64,000 nucleotides of DNA from Deinococcus aquiradiocola (GTDB lineage: Bacteria; Deinococcota; Deinococci; Deinococcales; Deinococcaceae). The stretch's first letter is position 1. The number at the start of each line of letters is the position of its first letter. Under the pieces are notes generated by a model. It was not told the origin of the DNA. It did not search any database and saw only the letters and a list, made by a program, of their open reading frames with translations. The position numbers and the translations under genes are program-made. The stretch lies in the NCBI RefSeq assembly GCF_014646915.1, contig NZ_BMOE01000001.1, forward strand, positions 400,568-464,567, read 5' to 3'. Below are positions 49,996-58,666 of this stretch, one piece after another.

Positions 49996-51246
49996 TCAGG
50001 CTTCCGGTGTCAGCCCGATCCGGCCGCCGATGTCGCGGCGGAACTGCGCGCCCTCGAAGCCCACGCGCTCCACCAGCCGGTACGCGCGTCCCAGCGCCAG
50101 CGCCAGGGTGTCCGCGCTCGCCTGCACCGCCAGCACGCGCCCGCCCGCCGACACCAGCTGCTCCCCCTGCAGGGCCGTGCCCGCCTGATAGATGCGCTCG
50201 CCCTCCCCCGCCACCGGCAGCGTGAGCGGCACGCCGCGCTGCGGCTCGCCCGGGTAGCCGGGCGCGGCCAGGATCACCACGGCACTCGCGCCTGCCGCGA
50301 ACGTCACCATGCCGGGGTCCAGCCTGCCCTGCGCACACGCGAGTGTGATCTCGCCCAGGTCGCCCGTCAGGAGCGGCAGCACCGCCTCGGCTTCCGGGTC
50401 CCCGAACCTCGCGTTGAACTCCACCACCTTCGGCCCGTCCGGCGTCAGCATCAGGCCCGCGTACAGCACGCCCACGAACGGCAGGCCCTCCGCCGCCATG
50501 CCCGCCATCACCAGGTCCAGAATGCCGGACTGCACCGACGTGCGGTCCGCGTCCGTCAGCGGGAACGGGCAGATGACGCCCATGCCGCCCGTCATGGGGC
50601 CGGTGTCGCCCTCGTGAATGGTCTTGTGGTCCTGGCTGGGCAGCATCTGCACGGCCCGCACCCCGTCCGCGAAGGCGAGGACGCTCACCTCCTGCCCCGT
50701 CATGAACTCCTCGATCACGGCCGCCGCGCCGTCCTGCGAGAAGATCGCCGTGAGCGCCTCCCGCGCCTCGTCGTGCGCGTGACAGATGGTGACGCCCTTC
50801 CCGGCCCGCAGGCCCGCGTCCTTCACCACGACCGGCAACGGCTGCTCCAGCGCGTACGCGAGCGCGCCCGGCAGGTCCTCGAAACTGCGGTACCGCGCGG
50901 TGGGAATCCCGTGCCGTGCCATAAACGCCTTGCTCCACGCCTTGTCGCCCTCCAGACGCGACGCGTCCCGGCTCGGCCCGAACGCCGGGACGCCCGCCGC
51001 CTGCAGCGCGTCCACCACGCCCTCCGCGAGCGGACCCTCCGGCCCCACGACCACCAGGTCCACGCCCTCCCCCACCGCAAGCGCGGCGACGGCCGCCGGG
51101 TCCTGCGCGCCCGGCACGCACCGCGCCAGGGCCGCGATGCCGGGGTTGCCGGGCGTGCACACCACGCCGGTCACGGACGACGAGCGCGTCAGGGCGTCCA
51201 CGATGGCGTGCTCGCGCCCACCGCCGCCCACCACGAGCACCTTCAC
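49996..51246 (-). CDS. purD: Phosphoribosylamine-glycine ligase
   Basis: ATP-grasp enzyme joining glycine to phosphoribosylamine in purine synthesis. 416 residues: MKVLVVGGGGREHAI, VVGPEGPLAEGV, ATP-grasp LPVVVKDAGLRAGKGVTI, the PSQDHKTIHEGDTGPMTGGMG loop and FNARFGDPEAEAVLP. GTG start lacks a -10 box or ribosome site of its own; instead it overlaps (GTGA) the stop of a 23-codon leaderless ORF. No other pur genes in the window. Confidence 0.95.
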   Translation of the reverse strand: MKVLVVGGGGREHAIVDALTRSSSVTGVVCTPGNPGIAALARCVPGAQDPAAVAALAVGEGVDLVVVGPEGPLAEGVVDALQAAGVPAFGPSRDASRLEGDKAWSKAFMARHGIPTARYRSFEDLPGALAYALEQPLPVVVKDAGLRAGKGVTICHAHDEAREALTAIFSQDGAAAVIEEFMTGQEVSVLAFADGVRAVQMLPSQDHKTIHEGDTGPMTGGMGVICPFPLTDADRTSVQSGILDLVMAGMAAEGLPFVGVLYAGLMLTPDGPKVVEFNARFGDPEAEAVLPLLTGDLGEITLACAQGRLDPGMVTFAAGASAVVILAAPGYPGEPQRGVPLTLPVAGEGERIYQAGTALQGEQLVSAGGRVLAVQASADTLALALGRAYRLVERVGFEGAQFRRDIGGRIGLTPEA

Positions 51247-51314
51247 AGCGCGCCCCCGGCACGGTGGGCAGGCACGGACGACACGGGACGGACGGGCAGG
51301 ATGCTGGACCTCAT
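51243..51314 (-). CDS. Putative 23-codon leaderless leader ORF before purD
   Basis: ATG lies seven bases after TATCAT (51322-51327). The peptide starts MRSSILPVRPVSSV and ends AHRAGGAL; its TGA overlaps the purD GTG. The only recognisable -10 box in this region is placed for this ORF, so it should be the true 5' end of the purD mRNA. Confidence 0.55.
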   Translation of the reverse strand: MRSSILPVRPVSSVPAHRAGGAL

Positions 51315-51396
51315 GCCCGGCATGATAGAGAGTCGCCCCGCCCCGCGCGGGCCACGGGCGAGGAACGGGGCGACAATTGTCTACCCAGCGGGCAGG

Positions 51397-52296
51397 TCAG
51401 GCGCGGCCGCGGGCCGCCGCGCGCGTCCAGTACCGCGCGAGGCCCTGCACGCTCATCCAGGGCGGGCACGCGAGCGCGTACCGGGACGGCAGGTCCGGCC
51501 CCTCCAGCACGAGCGCCTCACCGAGCGCCTCCGTGTACCGCTCCGTGATCCGGGCGAGGTCCGCACCCGCCTCCAGTTCCTGCCGCACGAGGTCCGCGTC
51601 GAACGCCATGTTGCGCTCCAGCGCGTCCCAGTGCGCCGCCTCGTGCCGGTGACTGCCGAAATGCGTCAGGTGCAGCGTCTGCGCGTCCACGTCCCGCAGG
51701 AGCGCGATGCTGGCCTGCCACGCGGGCAGGTCGATGTCCGGCGGCGGGGTCGGCGGGCGCGGCGACTGCCGACGGTCCAGGCGAATGCCGCCCACGTCCC
51801 CCACGAACAGGTCCGGCCCCACGTGGTACGCGAGGTGATGCACGGCATGCCCCGGCGTGTACAGCGGCCGCACCTCGACCCGACCGGGCGTGAGCGTCTC
51901 GCCGCCGTCCAGCACCGTGAGCTGCGCGGCCGGGACGGGCCGCATCTCGCCCCACAGCGTGTCCATCTGGTCGCCGTAGATCTGCGCGGCGCTCGCCATG
52001 AGCCGCTCCGGCGCCTGCAGGTGCGCCGCGCCGCGCGCGTGCACGTACACCCGCAGGTCCGGCACGCGCGCCGCGAGCGTACCCGCCGCGCCCGCATGAT
52101 CCAGGTGAATGTGCGTGAGCAGCAGGTGCCGCACGTCCTCCAGCCGCGCACCGAACCGTTCCAGGCCCGCTTCCAGTGCGGGCAGCGAACTCGACGGTCC
52201 GCAGTCCACGACGGCCAGCCCGTCGCCCGTGTCGAAAACGGACGACGCGATGATGCCTGAGGCGCCCTGGAACTCCAGATCAATGAGTTGAGGCAT
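51397..52296 (-). CDS. Metallo-beta-lactamase-fold hydrolase
   Basis: 299 residues with the metal motif THIHLDHAG (HxHxDH), further ligands in TPGHAVHH and the Asp in VGDVGGIRL, and a C-terminal helical region after residue 190. Resembles glyoxalase II-like and RNase-unrelated MBL hydrolases; substrate unknown. ATG at 52296 is seven bases after TAGACT, which argues against the longer ORF; leaderless. Confidence 0.88.
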   Translation of the reverse strand: MPQLIDLEFQGASGIIASSVFDTGDGLAVVDCGPSSSLPALEAGLERFGARLEDVRHLLLTHIHLDHAGAAGTLAARVPDLRVYVHARGAAHLQAPERLMASAAQIYGDQMDTLWGEMRPVPAAQLTVLDGGETLTPGRVEVRPLYTPGHAVHHLAYHVGPDLFVGDVGGIRLDRRQSPRPPTPPPDIDLPAWQASIALLRDVDAQTLHLTHFGSHRHEAAHWDALERNMAFDADLVRQELEAGADLARITERYTEALGEALVLEGPDLPSRYALACPPWMSVQGLARYWTRAAARGRA

Positions 52297-52395
52297 GCCC
52301 TGGAGTCTAACGGTCGAAAGACCCGCCATGCACGTCAGGTCCGGCACGACAGCACGCGCCTCAGGCCGTGAACGCGCGTCAGCGGAAAGGGCGGG

Positions 52396-52569
52396 TCAGG
52401 CCTTGCCGAGCAGGCGGGCGACAGCGAGCACGACGGCCGCGAGGTACTGCACGGCCGCCACGAGCCGCAGGCTCGCCACGTTCGGGGCGCGGCGCAGCGG
52501 GCCGTACGTGAGGTACAGCACGAAAGAGGCGGAGCACAGGATCAGGATGACAAAGAGCCAGAGGGCCAT
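52396..52569 (-). CDS. Small two-helix membrane protein
   Basis: 57 residues: MALWLFVILILCSASFVLYLTY forms one helix, a short basic loop (GPLRRAPNVASLR) follows, then LVAAVQYLAAVVLAVARLLG. The ATG is eight bases after TATCCT, the same leaderless layout as the next gene upstream. Codon third positions are GC-rich throughout. No family recognised; it is shorter than usual ORF cut-offs and may be missed in other annotations. Confidence 0.7.
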   Translation of the reverse strand: MALWLFVILILCSASFVLYLTYGPLRRAPNVASLRLVAAVQYLAAVVLAVARLLGKA

Positions 52570-52594
52570 AGGGCGTCAGGATAGCAGGGCCGCG

Positions 52595-52936
52595 TCAGCG
52601 GGAGCGTTCGCGGCTGGACACGGCCAGCAGCGCGTCGTAACTGTCCGGCTGGGCGGGATCGTCGAGCGCGGCCTTGTTGCGGCCCTCGTAGCCGCAGGTG
52701 GCGCAGCGGTGCAGGATCATCCAGCCTTTCTTCGGGTGGCTCTCCACGCCCACCGGGACCATCAGGCCGCCGCAGTCGGCGGCGCGGTCGCCGGGGAACA
52801 CGTCGAGGTGCACGCTGTGCAGGCACGCGGGGCAGTGGTTGCGGACCGAGCCGTTCAGGAGGGGCTGCACGTCCAGGCCGCAGTGGCCGCACACGAAGGC
52901 GGAGTTCGTGCCCTGCTTGACGAAGCGGCGCGTCAC
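52595..52936 (-). CDS. RNHCP-domain zinc-ribbon protein
   Basis: 113 residues with the signature FVCGHCGLDV...SVRNHCPACLHSVHLDVFPGDRAADCGGLMVPVG and a last CATCGYEGRNK pair; the cysteines suggest two zinc-binding knuckles. Function of RNHCP proteins is unknown. GTG start overlaps the stop of the upstream membrane protein (GTGA). Confidence 0.88.
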   Translation of the reverse strand: MTRRFVKQGTNSAFVCGHCGLDVQPLLNGSVRNHCPACLHSVHLDVFPGDRAADCGGLMVPVGVESHPKKGWMILHRCATCGYEGRNKAALDDPAQPDSYDALLAVSSRERSR

Positions 52937-53334
52937 GCGCGCCCCGGCCGGGAGCGCTGCGCTTCCAGGAACGCCTTGATGGGCGCGTGAGCGTACAGGG
53001 CGAGGCCGCAGATGGCGAAGGCGAGGCCCGCGAGGAGCAGCATCAGGGTCTGCACGGAGATGCCCGCCAGGGGGCTGAGGAGCATCAGGGCGAGCCCGCC
53101 GAGGACCGTGATGGCGAGCGTCACGAACAGCGCGACGCGCGAGCCCCGGTACACCTGCCACAGCACGAACGCGGTGACGGCGAACCCCGCGAGCTGCACG
53201 CCCGCCTGTGCCACATCGCCGCGCACCCAGCGGGCCACGACGGGAGCGGCGCTCAGCACGAAGATCACGCCCAGACTCAGGCGCGCCTGCATGCGGCCCA
53301 GGGCGAGGGAGGGGTCGGGGGACGGCTGTCTCAT
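52933..53334 (-). CDS. Hypothetical four-helix membrane protein
   Basis: 133 residues with helices near 20-36, 46-62, 67-92 and 95-114 (for example VALFVTLAITVLGGLALMLL). Not recognised. ATG is six bases after TATCCT (leaderless). Coupled to the RNHCP gene by GTGA. Confidence 0.78.
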   Translation of the reverse strand: MRQPSPDPSLALGRMQARLSLGVIFVLSAAPVVARWVRGDVAQAGVQLAGFAVTAFVLWQVYRGSRVALFVTLAITVLGGLALMLLSPLAGISVQTLMLLLAGLAFAICGLALYAHAPIKAFLEAQRSRPGRA

Positions 53335-53373
53335 GCCTGCAGGATAGTGCTCCCCGGCCCGGCGGAAAGGGAC

Positions 53374-53399
53374 GCCCGGCCCCCTGTGAGGGACCGGGC
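53374..53399 (-). terminator. Stem-loop after the pot operon
   Basis: GCCCGG-C-CCCCT, GTG loop, AGGGA-CCGGGC; lies 29 bases past the potD stop on the minus strand. Confidence 0.7.
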
Positions 53400-53427
53400 A
53401 TGCCGGGTGTGGCCGGTGGTGGGGGCG

Positions 53428-54528
53428 TCAGCGGCTCTTGAGTTCGGACCAGATGCGGTCGAAGAGGCGCGGCGGGCGGCCGGGCGGGAGTTCCTCGATG
53501 AATTCCACCCGGCCGCTCTTCAGGTCCGCCTGCGAGGGGTTGAAGGCCTTGTTGTCGCGCAGCAGGGGGTCGAGGAAGGGCCTGGCGGCGGCGTTCGGGT
53601 TGCCGTAGTACGTGTAGTTGCTGATGGCGGCACTGACCCTGGGCGTGAGGACGGTGTCGATGAAGTCGCGTGCCAGGGCGGGGTTCGGGGCGCCCTGCAG
53701 CAGCACGAGGTTGTCGGTGCTGATGGTGGTGCCCTCGCGCGGGAGGAACACCTTGAGGCTGGCGTTCTCGGCCGCGCCCTGCAGCAGGTCCCCGACGTAG
53801 ATCTGCCCGAGGTCGATGTCGCCCGCGAGCAGGCGGTTGCGGGTGCCGGGGCCGCCGTCGAAGCCGAGGAAGCCGCGTTTGGCGACGACGGTGCGGAGCA
53901 GGTTGCGGGCCGCGCGGAGTTCGGGGACGCGGGTGCTGTTGACGCTGAACCCCAGGTACTTGAGGGCCGCGCCGATCACCTCGCGCGGGTCGTCGAGCAG
54001 CACGAACTTCACGGTGTCGCTCGTGCCGAAGATCAGGTCCCAGCTCTCGCGGGGCGGGGTGTAGCGCGCGGCGTTGTAGGCGAGGCCGGTCGCGGCGTAC
54101 TGGTACGGGACGGTGTAGGTGTTATGCGGGTCGTAGCCGGGGTTCTGGAAGCCGGGGGCGACGTTGTGGAAGTTTTTGAGGGTCTGGACGTTCATCTTCT
54201 GGAGCTGTCCGGCCCGGACCATCGTTTGTATAAAATAGTTGCTGGGCGTGGCGAGGTCGTACGCCGTGCCGCCCCCCTGCAACTTCGCCAGCATCGCCTC
54301 GTTCGACTCGAAGGTATCGATCACCACCCGCACGCCCCGCGCCTTCTCGAAGTCCTTCACGACCTGCGGATCGATGTAGTCCGACCACATGAAGATCCGC
54401 AGCGTCTTCCCGTCCCCGCGCGCCACCGGCACCGCCCCGGCCCCCGACTGTACCGGCTCGGCCCGCTGACAGGCGAGCAGCAGCGCGGGCAGCAGCAGCG
54501 CCCCCAGCACGGCACGCTCAGCCCTCAC
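53428..54528 (-). CDS. potD: Spermidine/putrescine-binding lipoprotein PotD-like
   Basis: 366-residue receptor with lipobox LLLAC (Cys20). Mature part: LRIFMWSDYIDPQVVKDFEKARGVRVVIDTFESNEAMLAKLQ, PSNYFIQTMVRAGQL, and polyamine-site regions VPYQYAATGLAYN and ESWDLIF. The stretch encoding YFIQT uses TAT TTT ATA CAA, which is strikingly AT-only in this gene and forms a copy of a 12-mer repeat. GTG start overlaps the potC end by 11 bases. Confidence 0.93.
   Translation of the reverse strand: MRAERAVLGALLLPALLLACQRAEPVQSGAGAVPVARGDGKTLRIFMWSDYIDPQVVKDFEKARGVRVVIDTFESNEAMLAKLQGGGTAYDLATPSNYFIQTMVRAGQLQKMNVQTLKNFHNVAPGFQNPGYDPHNTYTVPYQYAATGLAYNAARYTPPRESWDLIFGTSDTVKFVLLDDPREVIGAALKYLGFSVNSTRVPELRAARNLLRTVVAKRGFLGFDGGPGTRNRLLAGDIDLGQIYVGDLLQGAAENASLKVFLPREGTTISTDNLVLLQGAPNPALARDFIDTVLTPRVSAAISNYTYYGNPNAAARPFLDPLLRDNKAFNPSQADLKSGRVEFIEELPPGRPPRLFDRIWSELKSR
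54226..54237 (-). repeat. AT-only 12-mer TATTTTATACAA, copy 3 (inside potD)
   Basis: Exact copy within the potD coding frame (codons TAT TTT ATA CAA). ATA is a rare isoleucine codon in these genes. Followed by a GTCCGG/CCGGAC inverted repeat and GGACAG. Confidence 0.6.
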
Positions 54529-55315
54529 GCGCGCCCCCCCGGCGACCCACCGCGTTCGCCACCACGATCAGCAGGACCGTGAACGCGATCAGCAGCGTGC
54601 TGAGCGCATTGATGTCCGGCGTCACGCCGCGCTTCACGCTCGTGTACACCAGCACCGGCAGGGTATGGAACCCCGACCCGCTCGTGAAGTACGTGACCAC
54701 GAAATCGTCCAGCGACAGCGTGAACGCCAGCAGCGCCCCCGACAGCACGCCCGGCAGCGCCAGCGGCAACGTCACGTGCAGGAACGCCCGCAGCCCGCTC
54801 GCGCCCAGGTCACGGGCCGCCTCCTCCAGCTCCGGCCCGTACCCCGCCAGCCGCGACCGCACCACCAGCCCCACGTAACTCACCTGGAAGGTCACGTGCG
54901 CCAGCAGCACCGTGAAGAGCCCGCCCTGAAACGGCAGCACGTGCCGCACCAGCGCGTAGAACATCAGGAGAGACACGCCCATCACGACGTCCGGAATCAC
55001 GATGGGCGTCACCAGCAGGAACGTCAGCGCCGTCCGGCCACGGAACGTGTACCGCCACAGGCCCAGGCCCAGCAGCGTGCCCAGCACCACGCTCAGGGCG
55101 GTGGACGACACCGCCACCAGCAGCGTGTTCGTCACGGCCTCGCGCACGTCGGAGCGGCCGAACAGCACCGCGTACCAGTGGGTCGTGAAGCCCGACCACG
55201 TCGCCCCGAACTTCGAGGCGTTGAAACTGAACAGCACCAGCACCAGGATCGGCAGGTACATGAACGCGTACACCAGCCACGCGTACCCCGCCAGCAGGGG
55301 ATGAACGCGCCGCAT
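54518..55315 (-). CDS. potC: Spermidine/putrescine ABC transporter permease PotC-like
   Basis: 265 residues, six membrane helices: GYAWLVYAFMYLPILVLVLFSFNASKFGATWSGFTTHWY at the N-terminus and the EAA loop EEAARDLGASGLRAFLHVTLPLALPG. Start overlaps the potB stop (TGATG). Confidence 0.93.
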   Translation of the reverse strand: MRRVHPLLAGYAWLVYAFMYLPILVLVLFSFNASKFGATWSGFTTHWYAVLFGRSDVREAVTNTLLVAVSSTALSVVLGTLLGLGLWRYTFRGRTALTFLLVTPIVIPDVVMGVSLLMFYALVRHVLPFQGGLFTVLLAHVTFQVSYVGLVVRSRLAGYGPELEEAARDLGASGLRAFLHVTLPLALPGVLSGALLAFTLSLDDFVVTYFTSGSGFHTLPVLVYTSVKRGVTPDINALSTLLIAFTVLLIVVANAVGRRGGAREG

Positions 55316-56142
55316 CAGACGAGGTCCTCCAGGCCACGCTGGCCCGCCAGGCGCGCGTACACCCACAGGCCCAGCAGCACCACGCCCAGCAGCAGGAAAC
55401 TGAGCGCCGAACCGTACGCCCAGTCGCCCGACTGCCCGAACTGGTTCTGCACGAGGTTCCCGACCAGGGCCGCCTTCGCGCCGCCCAGGATGTCCGACAC
55501 CACGAAGGTCCCCAGCGCCGGCACGAAGGTCAGGATGACGCCCGCCACGAGGCCCGGCAGCGTCTGCGGGAACACCGCCACCCAGAAGGCCCGCCACGGG
55601 GTCGCGCCCAGGTCGGCGGCCGCCTCCACCAGCGTCCAGTTGACCTTCTCGACGCTCGAGTACACCGGCAGCACGAAGAACGGCAGGTACGCGTACGTCA
55701 TGCCCAGGAACACCGCCAGCGTCGAAGGGAACAGCCCGAAGGGTCGCAGGATGATGATCCACGCGTAGATGCGGATCAGGAAGTTCGTCCAGAAGGGAAT
55801 GATGAGCAGCAGCAGCAGCAGGTTCTTGCGCCGCGCCGACTGGAACGAGATGTAGAACGCGAGCGGATACCCGAGCGCCACGCACAGCAGCGTGCTGAGG
55901 CCCGCCACCCACACGCTGCGCCACAGCACGAGCAGGTTGTCCGGCACGAACTCCTCGAAGAGCGCGTCGTACCCGAACACCCGCTGCCAGTTCTCGGCGG
56001 TGAGCGGCAGGCCCACCTGACCGAAATCCGTGCGCGTCAGGAACGAGTACCCCAGCACGATCAGCAGCGGCAGCACCAGGAACACGATCAGCCACACCGT
56101 GCCCGGCCCCAGCGTCGCCAGGAAGCGCCGCACCGTCAGCAC
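55315..56142 (-). CDS. potB: Spermidine/putrescine ABC transporter permease PotB-like
   Basis: 275 residues, six helices: VWLIVFLVLPLLIVLGYSFLTRTDFGQV, NLLLLLLIIPFWTNFLIRIYAWIIIL and EAA loop VEAAADLGATPWRAFWVAVFPQTLPG. GTG start 30 bases after the potA stop; operon order potA-B-C-D. Confidence 0.93.
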   Translation of the reverse strand: MLTVRRFLATLGPGTVWLIVFLVLPLLIVLGYSFLTRTDFGQVGLPLTAENWQRVFGYDALFEEFVPDNLLVLWRSVWVAGLSTLLCVALGYPLAFYISFQSARRKNLLLLLLIIPFWTNFLIRIYAWIIILRPFGLFPSTLAVFLGMTYAYLPFFVLPVYSSVEKVNWTLVEAAADLGATPWRAFWVAVFPQTLPGLVAGVILTFVPALGTFVVSDILGGAKAALVGNLVQNQFGQSGDWAYGSALSFLLLGVVLLGLWVYARLAGQRGLEDLV

Positions 56143-56172
56143 GCGCGCCCCCCGAGGGCCAGCTGTGCGCCC

Positions 56173-57321
56173 TCAGTCATCGAGGACCACCAGGCTTTCC
56201 GGCGGGAGGTACAGGGCGACCTCCTCGTCGTAGTCGAAGTCCTCGTCCGCGCCGATGTCGGCGTTCAGCTGGAACGCGATCAGCGACTGCCCTGAGGCCT
56301 GCAGCAGGTACTGGTTCTCCGCGCCGGTGTACACGATGTCGTCCACGCGGGCGCGCACCTCGTTGCCTTCGGTCTCGTCGTCGCGCTCCATCCGGAGCTT
56401 CTCGGGGCGGATGCTGAGCCGCACCTCCTGCCCCGGCGTGAGGCGAGACCCGTCGCCGCGCGTCACGTAGCGCGTGCGGAGCGGGCCGTGCGCCGTGCGG
56501 ATCACGGCCGACGCATCCCCCACCTCCTGCACCGTGCCGGGAATGAGGTTGCTGCTGCCCAGGAAGTTCGCGACGAAGGCCGTGCGAGGCCGCTCGTACA
56601 GGTCCTCGGCCCGGCCGAGCTGCTCGACGCGCCCACGGTTCATGACCGCGATCCGGTCCGACATCACGAGCGCCTCCTCCTGATCGTGCGTCACGAAGAT
56701 GAACGTGATGCCGAGCGTCTCCTGCAGGTTGCTGAGTTCCACCTGCAGTTCCTTGCGGAGCTTCAGGTCGAGGGCCGAGAGCGGCTCGTCGAGCAGCAGC
56801 ACTTCCGGCTCGTTCACGATGGCGCGCGCGAGTGCCACGCGCTGCCGCTGCCCGCCCGACAGCTGCTCCGGGCGGCGTTTCGCGAAGTCCTGAATGCGGA
56901 CCGTTTCCAGCGCGCGCGCCACCCGTTCGCGCTGCTGCGCGGCAGGCACGCCCTTCATGCGCAGGCCGAACGCGACGTTGTCCTGCACGTTCAGGTGCGG
57001 GAACAGCGCGTAACTCTGGAAGACGGTGTTCACGGGCCGCAGGTGCGGCGGAATGCCGGTCATGTCGCGCCCGCCGATGATGACGCTGCCCGCGTCCGCC
57101 TGCTCGAAGCCCGCCAGGATGCGCAGCAGGGTCGTCTTGCCGCAGCCGGACGGGCCGAGCAGGCTGAAGAACTCACCCTTGCGGATGTCGAGGTCCACGT
57201 CGTCGAGCACCTGCACGGGGCCGTGCCCGCCCGAGAAGCTCTTGTACACGTCCACGACGCTGACGGCCGCGTCGGCGCTCAGGGCGCGTGGGCGTTTGCC
57301 CTTGAAGGTCGGGGCGGTTAT
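56173..57321 (-). CDS. potA: Spermidine/putrescine ABC transporter ATP-binding protein PotA-like, probable ATA start
   Basis: Energises polyamine import. Walker A LGPSGCGKTT, Q-loop TVFQSYALFPH, signature LSGGQRQRVALARAI, Walker B VLLLDEPLSALD, switch His in FVTHDQEEA and a C-terminal TOBE domain. The first canonical start in frame (GTG 57255) would cut into the first ABC strand (VSVVDVYKSF). An ATA at 57321 lies seven bases after GGAGGA and overlaps (ATAA) the stop of a leaderless 13-codon ORF, giving an N-terminus ITAPTFKGKRPRALSAD and 382 residues. I therefore prefer ATA; the conservative start is 57255. Confidence 0.9.
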   Translation of the reverse strand: MTAPTFKGKRPRALSADAAVSVVDVYKSFSGGHGPVQVLDDVDLDIRKGEFFSLLGPSGCGKTTLLRILAGFEQADAGSVIIGGRDMTGIPPHLRPVNTVFQSYALFPHLNVQDNVAFGLRMKGVPAAQQRERVARALETVRIQDFAKRRPEQLSGGQRQRVALARAIVNEPEVLLLDEPLSALDLKLRKELQVELSNLQETLGITFIFVTHDQEEALVMSDRIAVMNRGRVEQLGRAEDLYERPRTAFVANFLGSSNLIPGTVQEVGDASAVIRTAHGPLRTRYVTRGDGSRLTPGQEVRLSIRPEKLRMERDDETEGNEVRARVDDIVYTGAENQYLLQASGQSLIAFQLNADIGADEDFDYDEEVALYLPPESLVVLDD

Positions 57322-57359
57322 GGCGCGGTCCTCCGCTCGGAAATCGCAACGAAACTCAT
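57318..57359 (-). CDS. Putative 13-codon leaderless leader ORF before potA
   Basis: ATG exactly six bases after TACACT (57366-57371); peptide MSFVAISERRTAP; TAA stop overlaps the proposed potA ATA start. The GGAGGA ribosome site for potA lies inside this ORF. Confidence 0.6.
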   Translation of the reverse strand: MSFVAISERRTAP

Positions 57360-57462
57360 GCCCTGAGTGTAGCCCGCCCGCCCAGCAGCACGGCGTGCGC
57401 GACGGTCAGGGAGGGTCAGTGCGCCTACAGGCGCGCCGCGCGCCCTCCGGTAGACTGCCCCG

Positions 57463-58617
57463 GTGACTGCTCTCCCCTCCTCCAGAGTCGCCCAGCTTCA
57501 GGACCTGACCGCTCCGCTCGCCCGCGTGTTCCGCGAGGAAGCGCAGGCTGCCGACCGGCAGGAAACGCTGTCCGTGCGGGGCGTGCAGGCACTCAGGGAC
57601 AGCGGGTACGCGGCGCTCACGGTGCCCGCGTCCCTGGGCGGCCTGGGCGCGACCCTGCACGAGTTCGCGCTCGCGCAGGAGGACCTGGGGCGCGCGGACG
57701 CGTCGCTGGCGCTCGTGGCCGCCATGAACGCACACCTGCTCGGCAGTGCAGGCGAGGCGGGCACGTGGCCGCCGGAGGTGTACGCGCGCGTCGCGCGGGC
57801 CAGCGTGACGCGCGGCGCGCTCAGCAACTCGCTGGCGAGCGAACCGGACCTCGGCAGCCCGTCCCGGGGGGGCCTGCCGCGCACCACGGCGCGGCGCGTG
57901 CCGGGCGGCTGGGTCCTGAACGGCCTGAAGACGTGGTCGACCGGGTCGCGCGCCCTGGACTTCATGGTGGTGACGGCCGACGCGGGCGGCGAGGTGTGGA
58001 GGTTCGTGGTGGAGGCGGGCAGCCTGGGCGTGGAGGTGCGCGACACGTGGCGGGACGCGCTAACGCTGCGCGGAAGCGGCTCGCACGACGTGGCGTTCCG
58101 GGACGTGTTCGTGCCGGACGACCTGAGCGTGCCGCCCACGCGTCCGGGAGCGGACATGCAGGCGTGCAGCAGCGCGTGGTTCTGGACGGCGGTCGCCGCG
58201 ACGTACCTGGGGGTGGGGCAGGCGGCCCTGGACGCCTTCGCCGGGTACGCGCACGCGCGGGTCCCGACGGCGCTCGGCGCGCCCATCAGCACCCTGCCGA
58301 AGGTGCAGCAGGCGGCCGGACAGATGGCGCTCGACCTGCTCGCCGCGCGCGCCGCCCTGCACGCCGCCGCGCTCGCATGGTCGGAGCGCGGCCCGCACGC
58401 GGACCTGCTGCCGCAGCTCGCGGGCGCGAAACTGCTGTGCACGAACGCCGCCGTGAGCGTCACGGACCTCGCGCTGCGCGCGGCGGGCGGCGCGTCCCTC
58501 ACGGCGGACCTGCCGCTGGAGCGCCTGTTCCGCGACGCGCGGGCCGGGATCACGCACCCGCCCGCCGACGACCAGACGCTCACGCTGCTCGGACAGCAGG
58601 CGCTGCACCCGGCCTGA
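57463..58617 (+). CDS. Acyl-CoA dehydrogenase family protein
   Basis: 384-residue flavoprotein: N-terminal helical domain (GVQALRDSGYAALTVPASLGGLGATLHEFALAQEDLGRADASLAL), central beta domain (VLNGLKTWSTGS, LRGSGSHDVAFRDVFVP) and C-terminal helical bundle. The usual catalytic Glu position in the last helices is not obvious, so the substrate and even dehydrogenase activity are uncertain; DszC/Nmo-like monooxygenases share this fold. GTG is six bases after TAGACT (leaderless). Confidence 0.85.
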   Translation: MTALPSSRVAQLQDLTAPLARVFREEAQAADRQETLSVRGVQALRDSGYAALTVPASLGGLGATLHEFALAQEDLGRADASLALVAAMNAHLLGSAGEAGTWPPEVYARVARASVTRGALSNSLASEPDLGSPSRGGLPRTTARRVPGGWVLNGLKTWSTGSRALDFMVVTADAGGEVWRFVVEAGSLGVEVRDTWRDALTLRGSGSHDVAFRDVFVPDDLSVPPTRPGADMQACSSAWFWTAVAATYLGVGQAALDAFAGYAHARVPTALGAPISTLPKVQQAAGQMALDLLAARAALHAAALAWSERGPHADLLPQLAGAKLLCTNAAVSVTDLALRAAGGASLTADLPLERLFRDARAGITHPPADDQTLTLLGQQALHPA

Positions 58618-58638
58618 TCCGGTGTTGATCCGATTCCA

Positions 58639-58666
58639 GGGAGGCCGGGAACAGCAAAGGCCTCCC
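58639..58666 (+). terminator. Stem-loop after the acyl-CoA dehydrogenase
   Basis: 8-bp arms GGGAGGCC / GGCCTCCC with a 12-base loop, 21 bases past the stop, followed by TTCC. Confidence 0.65.
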
